Below the pieces are notes generated by a model. That model did no database searches and was not told the DNA's origin. It was given only the letters and a program-made list of their open reading frames with translations. Positions 63,395 to 64,000 of a stretch of 64,000 bases of DNA are shown piece after piece. The position numbers were made by a program, and so were the translations under genes. The first letter of the stretch is position 1. Every line of letters begins with the position of its first letter. The DNA is taken from contig NC_018016.1 of the NCBI RefSeq assembly GCF_000265465.1, positions 308,501-372,500 of the forward strand. The letters run 5' to 3'. Origin of the DNA: Ornithobacterium rhinotracheale DSM 15997. Lineage in GTDB: Bacteria > Bacteroidota > Bacteroidia > Flavobacteriales > Weeksellaceae.

Positions 63395-64000
63395 ATGATA
63401 GAAATATACCTAATAAGACACGCAGAAACTGAATACAACCGTATTAATAATAAAATTGGAGGACGCTCAAGCCATTTACATATCAACGAAACAGGTAAAC
63501 AGCAAGCTCAAAGCTTAAAACAAAGAATTTCGGAAAGTCAAATAATCTTTGATAAAATGTTTTGTTCCACCTCTGTGAGGGCAAAAGAGACTATATCTTT
63601 TATTGCCAACACTCCAGATAATATTATTTATTCGGATAAATTAGAGGAACTTTCTCAAGGGGATTGGGAAGGACTTCCAAGAAATCAGATATACACAAAA
63701 GAAAGACTAGATGAAATTAATGCTAATAATTATACATTTAAGGCTCCAAACGGAGAATCACAAGAGGAAGTGGAGCGTAGAATGTATAAATTTATAAAAG
63801 AACAAATAATATTAAAACACAAAGAAGGAAAATTTCTAGTCCTTACACATGGAATGAGCATAAAATGTTTCTTACGAAAAATTTTAGATTTCAATCCTGC
63901 AATCACATACAAAATCACTATTGATAACACTGGCGTTACAAAGCTTGTACATTCACAAGAAAAAGGTTGGGAAATTTCTTATATAAACAGGCACCAAGAT
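63395..64000 (+). CDS. Histidine phosphatase family protein (3' part missing)
   Basis: 202 codons are open from ATG at 63395 to the window edge with no stop. The N-terminus MIEIYLIRHAETEYNR holds the catalytic RHxE/T motif; GGRSSHLHINETGKQQAQSLKQRI, FCSTSVRAKETISFI, ELSQGDWEGLP and VLTHGMSIKCFLRKIL with the second histidine complete the phosphoglycerate-mutase-like phosphatase fold. The substrate could be a phosphosugar, a nucleotide or another small phosphate ester; it cannot be told. Nearly the full domain is present, so little is lost. Upstream TAACTTTA is a degenerate -7 box. Confidence 0.88.
   Translation, partial: MIEIYLIRHAETEYNRINNKIGGRSSHLHINETGKQQAQSLKQRISESQIIFDKMFCSTSVRAKETISFIANTPDNIIYSDKLEELSQGDWEGLPRNQIYTKERLDEINANNYTFKAPNGESQEEVERRMYKFIKEQIILKHKEGKFLVLTHGMSIKCFLRKILDFNPAITYKITIDNTGVTKLVHSQEKGWEISYINRHQD

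Overview
The window is a 64 kb chromosomal segment of an AT-rich member of the Bacteroidota, most likely class Flavobacteriia and perhaps a host-associated Weeksellaceae relative such as Ornithobacterium; the genus is an inference. The evidence is the set of Bacteroidota-specific families (glutamine synthetase III, GLPGLI protein, HU-like HIG-type protein, DUF4834, bacillithiol enzyme BshA, OprP-type porin). Several genes also carry the Bacteroidota promoter form TTTG-N19-TAnnTTTG, with both boxes exact upstream of the tRNA cluster, queH and rpsO.

Layout. 1-1.9 kb: a lipoprotein gene and a GC-richer IS110-family element with a structured upstream region. 1.9-5.2 kb: a membrane-anchored MutS-like ATPase, then metK behind a probable SAM-II riboswitch. 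5.2-9.0 kb: a very large secreted GH31 glycosidase with fibronectin III, F5/8C, dockerin and cohesin-like modules. 9.2-10.7 kb: a possible orphan toxin/immunity pair followed by four minus-strand tRNA genes (Pro, Arg, Pro, Ser). 11-17.7 kb: dapA, an AT-rich ATPase/DUF4276 pair that looks like a defence module, then amidase, GH3 hexosaminidase and bshA. 17.7-27.2 kb: a host-glycan block on the minus strand with a chondroitin lyase and a four-gene operon of GH29 fucosidase, YhcH/NanQ, a sialic-acid mutarotase fused to a Na+ symporter, and an N-acylglucosamine 2-epimerase. 27.2-42.3 kb: ion channel, queH, two envelope proteins, poxB, FUSC and YfhO membrane proteins, DUF4834, lipoprotein, porin and glnN. 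42.5-53.2 kb: GLPGLI protein, outer membrane receptor, HsdR_N protein, holA, M23 peptidase, TonB receptor, and a DUF3575 gene interrupted by an in-frame TGA. 53.2-57.0 kb: a 22-bp palindromic tandem repeat, an HU-like gene, a FISUMP surface protein and a 1.3 kb noncoding stretch crowded with stem-loops and a (GT)22 tract. 57.0-64.0 kb: rpsO, pnp, oligopeptidase B, mnmE and a histidine phosphatase cut by the window edge.

How the genes fit together. The glycosidases (GH31, possibly alpha-N-acetylgalactosaminidase; GH29; PL8; GH3), the epimerase, two sialic acid anomerases and the symporter point to feeding on host mucin and glycosaminoglycan sugars, although no SusC/SusD pair, sialidase or NanA lyase lies in the window. 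Amidase and GH3 hexosaminidase adjoin and probably serve peptidoglycan turnover. The best leads for something unusual are the IS110 guide-RNA candidate, the ATPase/DUF4276 pair, the mutarotase-symporter fusion, the stem-loop and GT-repeat region before rpsO, the 22-bp repeat and the interrupted DUF3575 gene.
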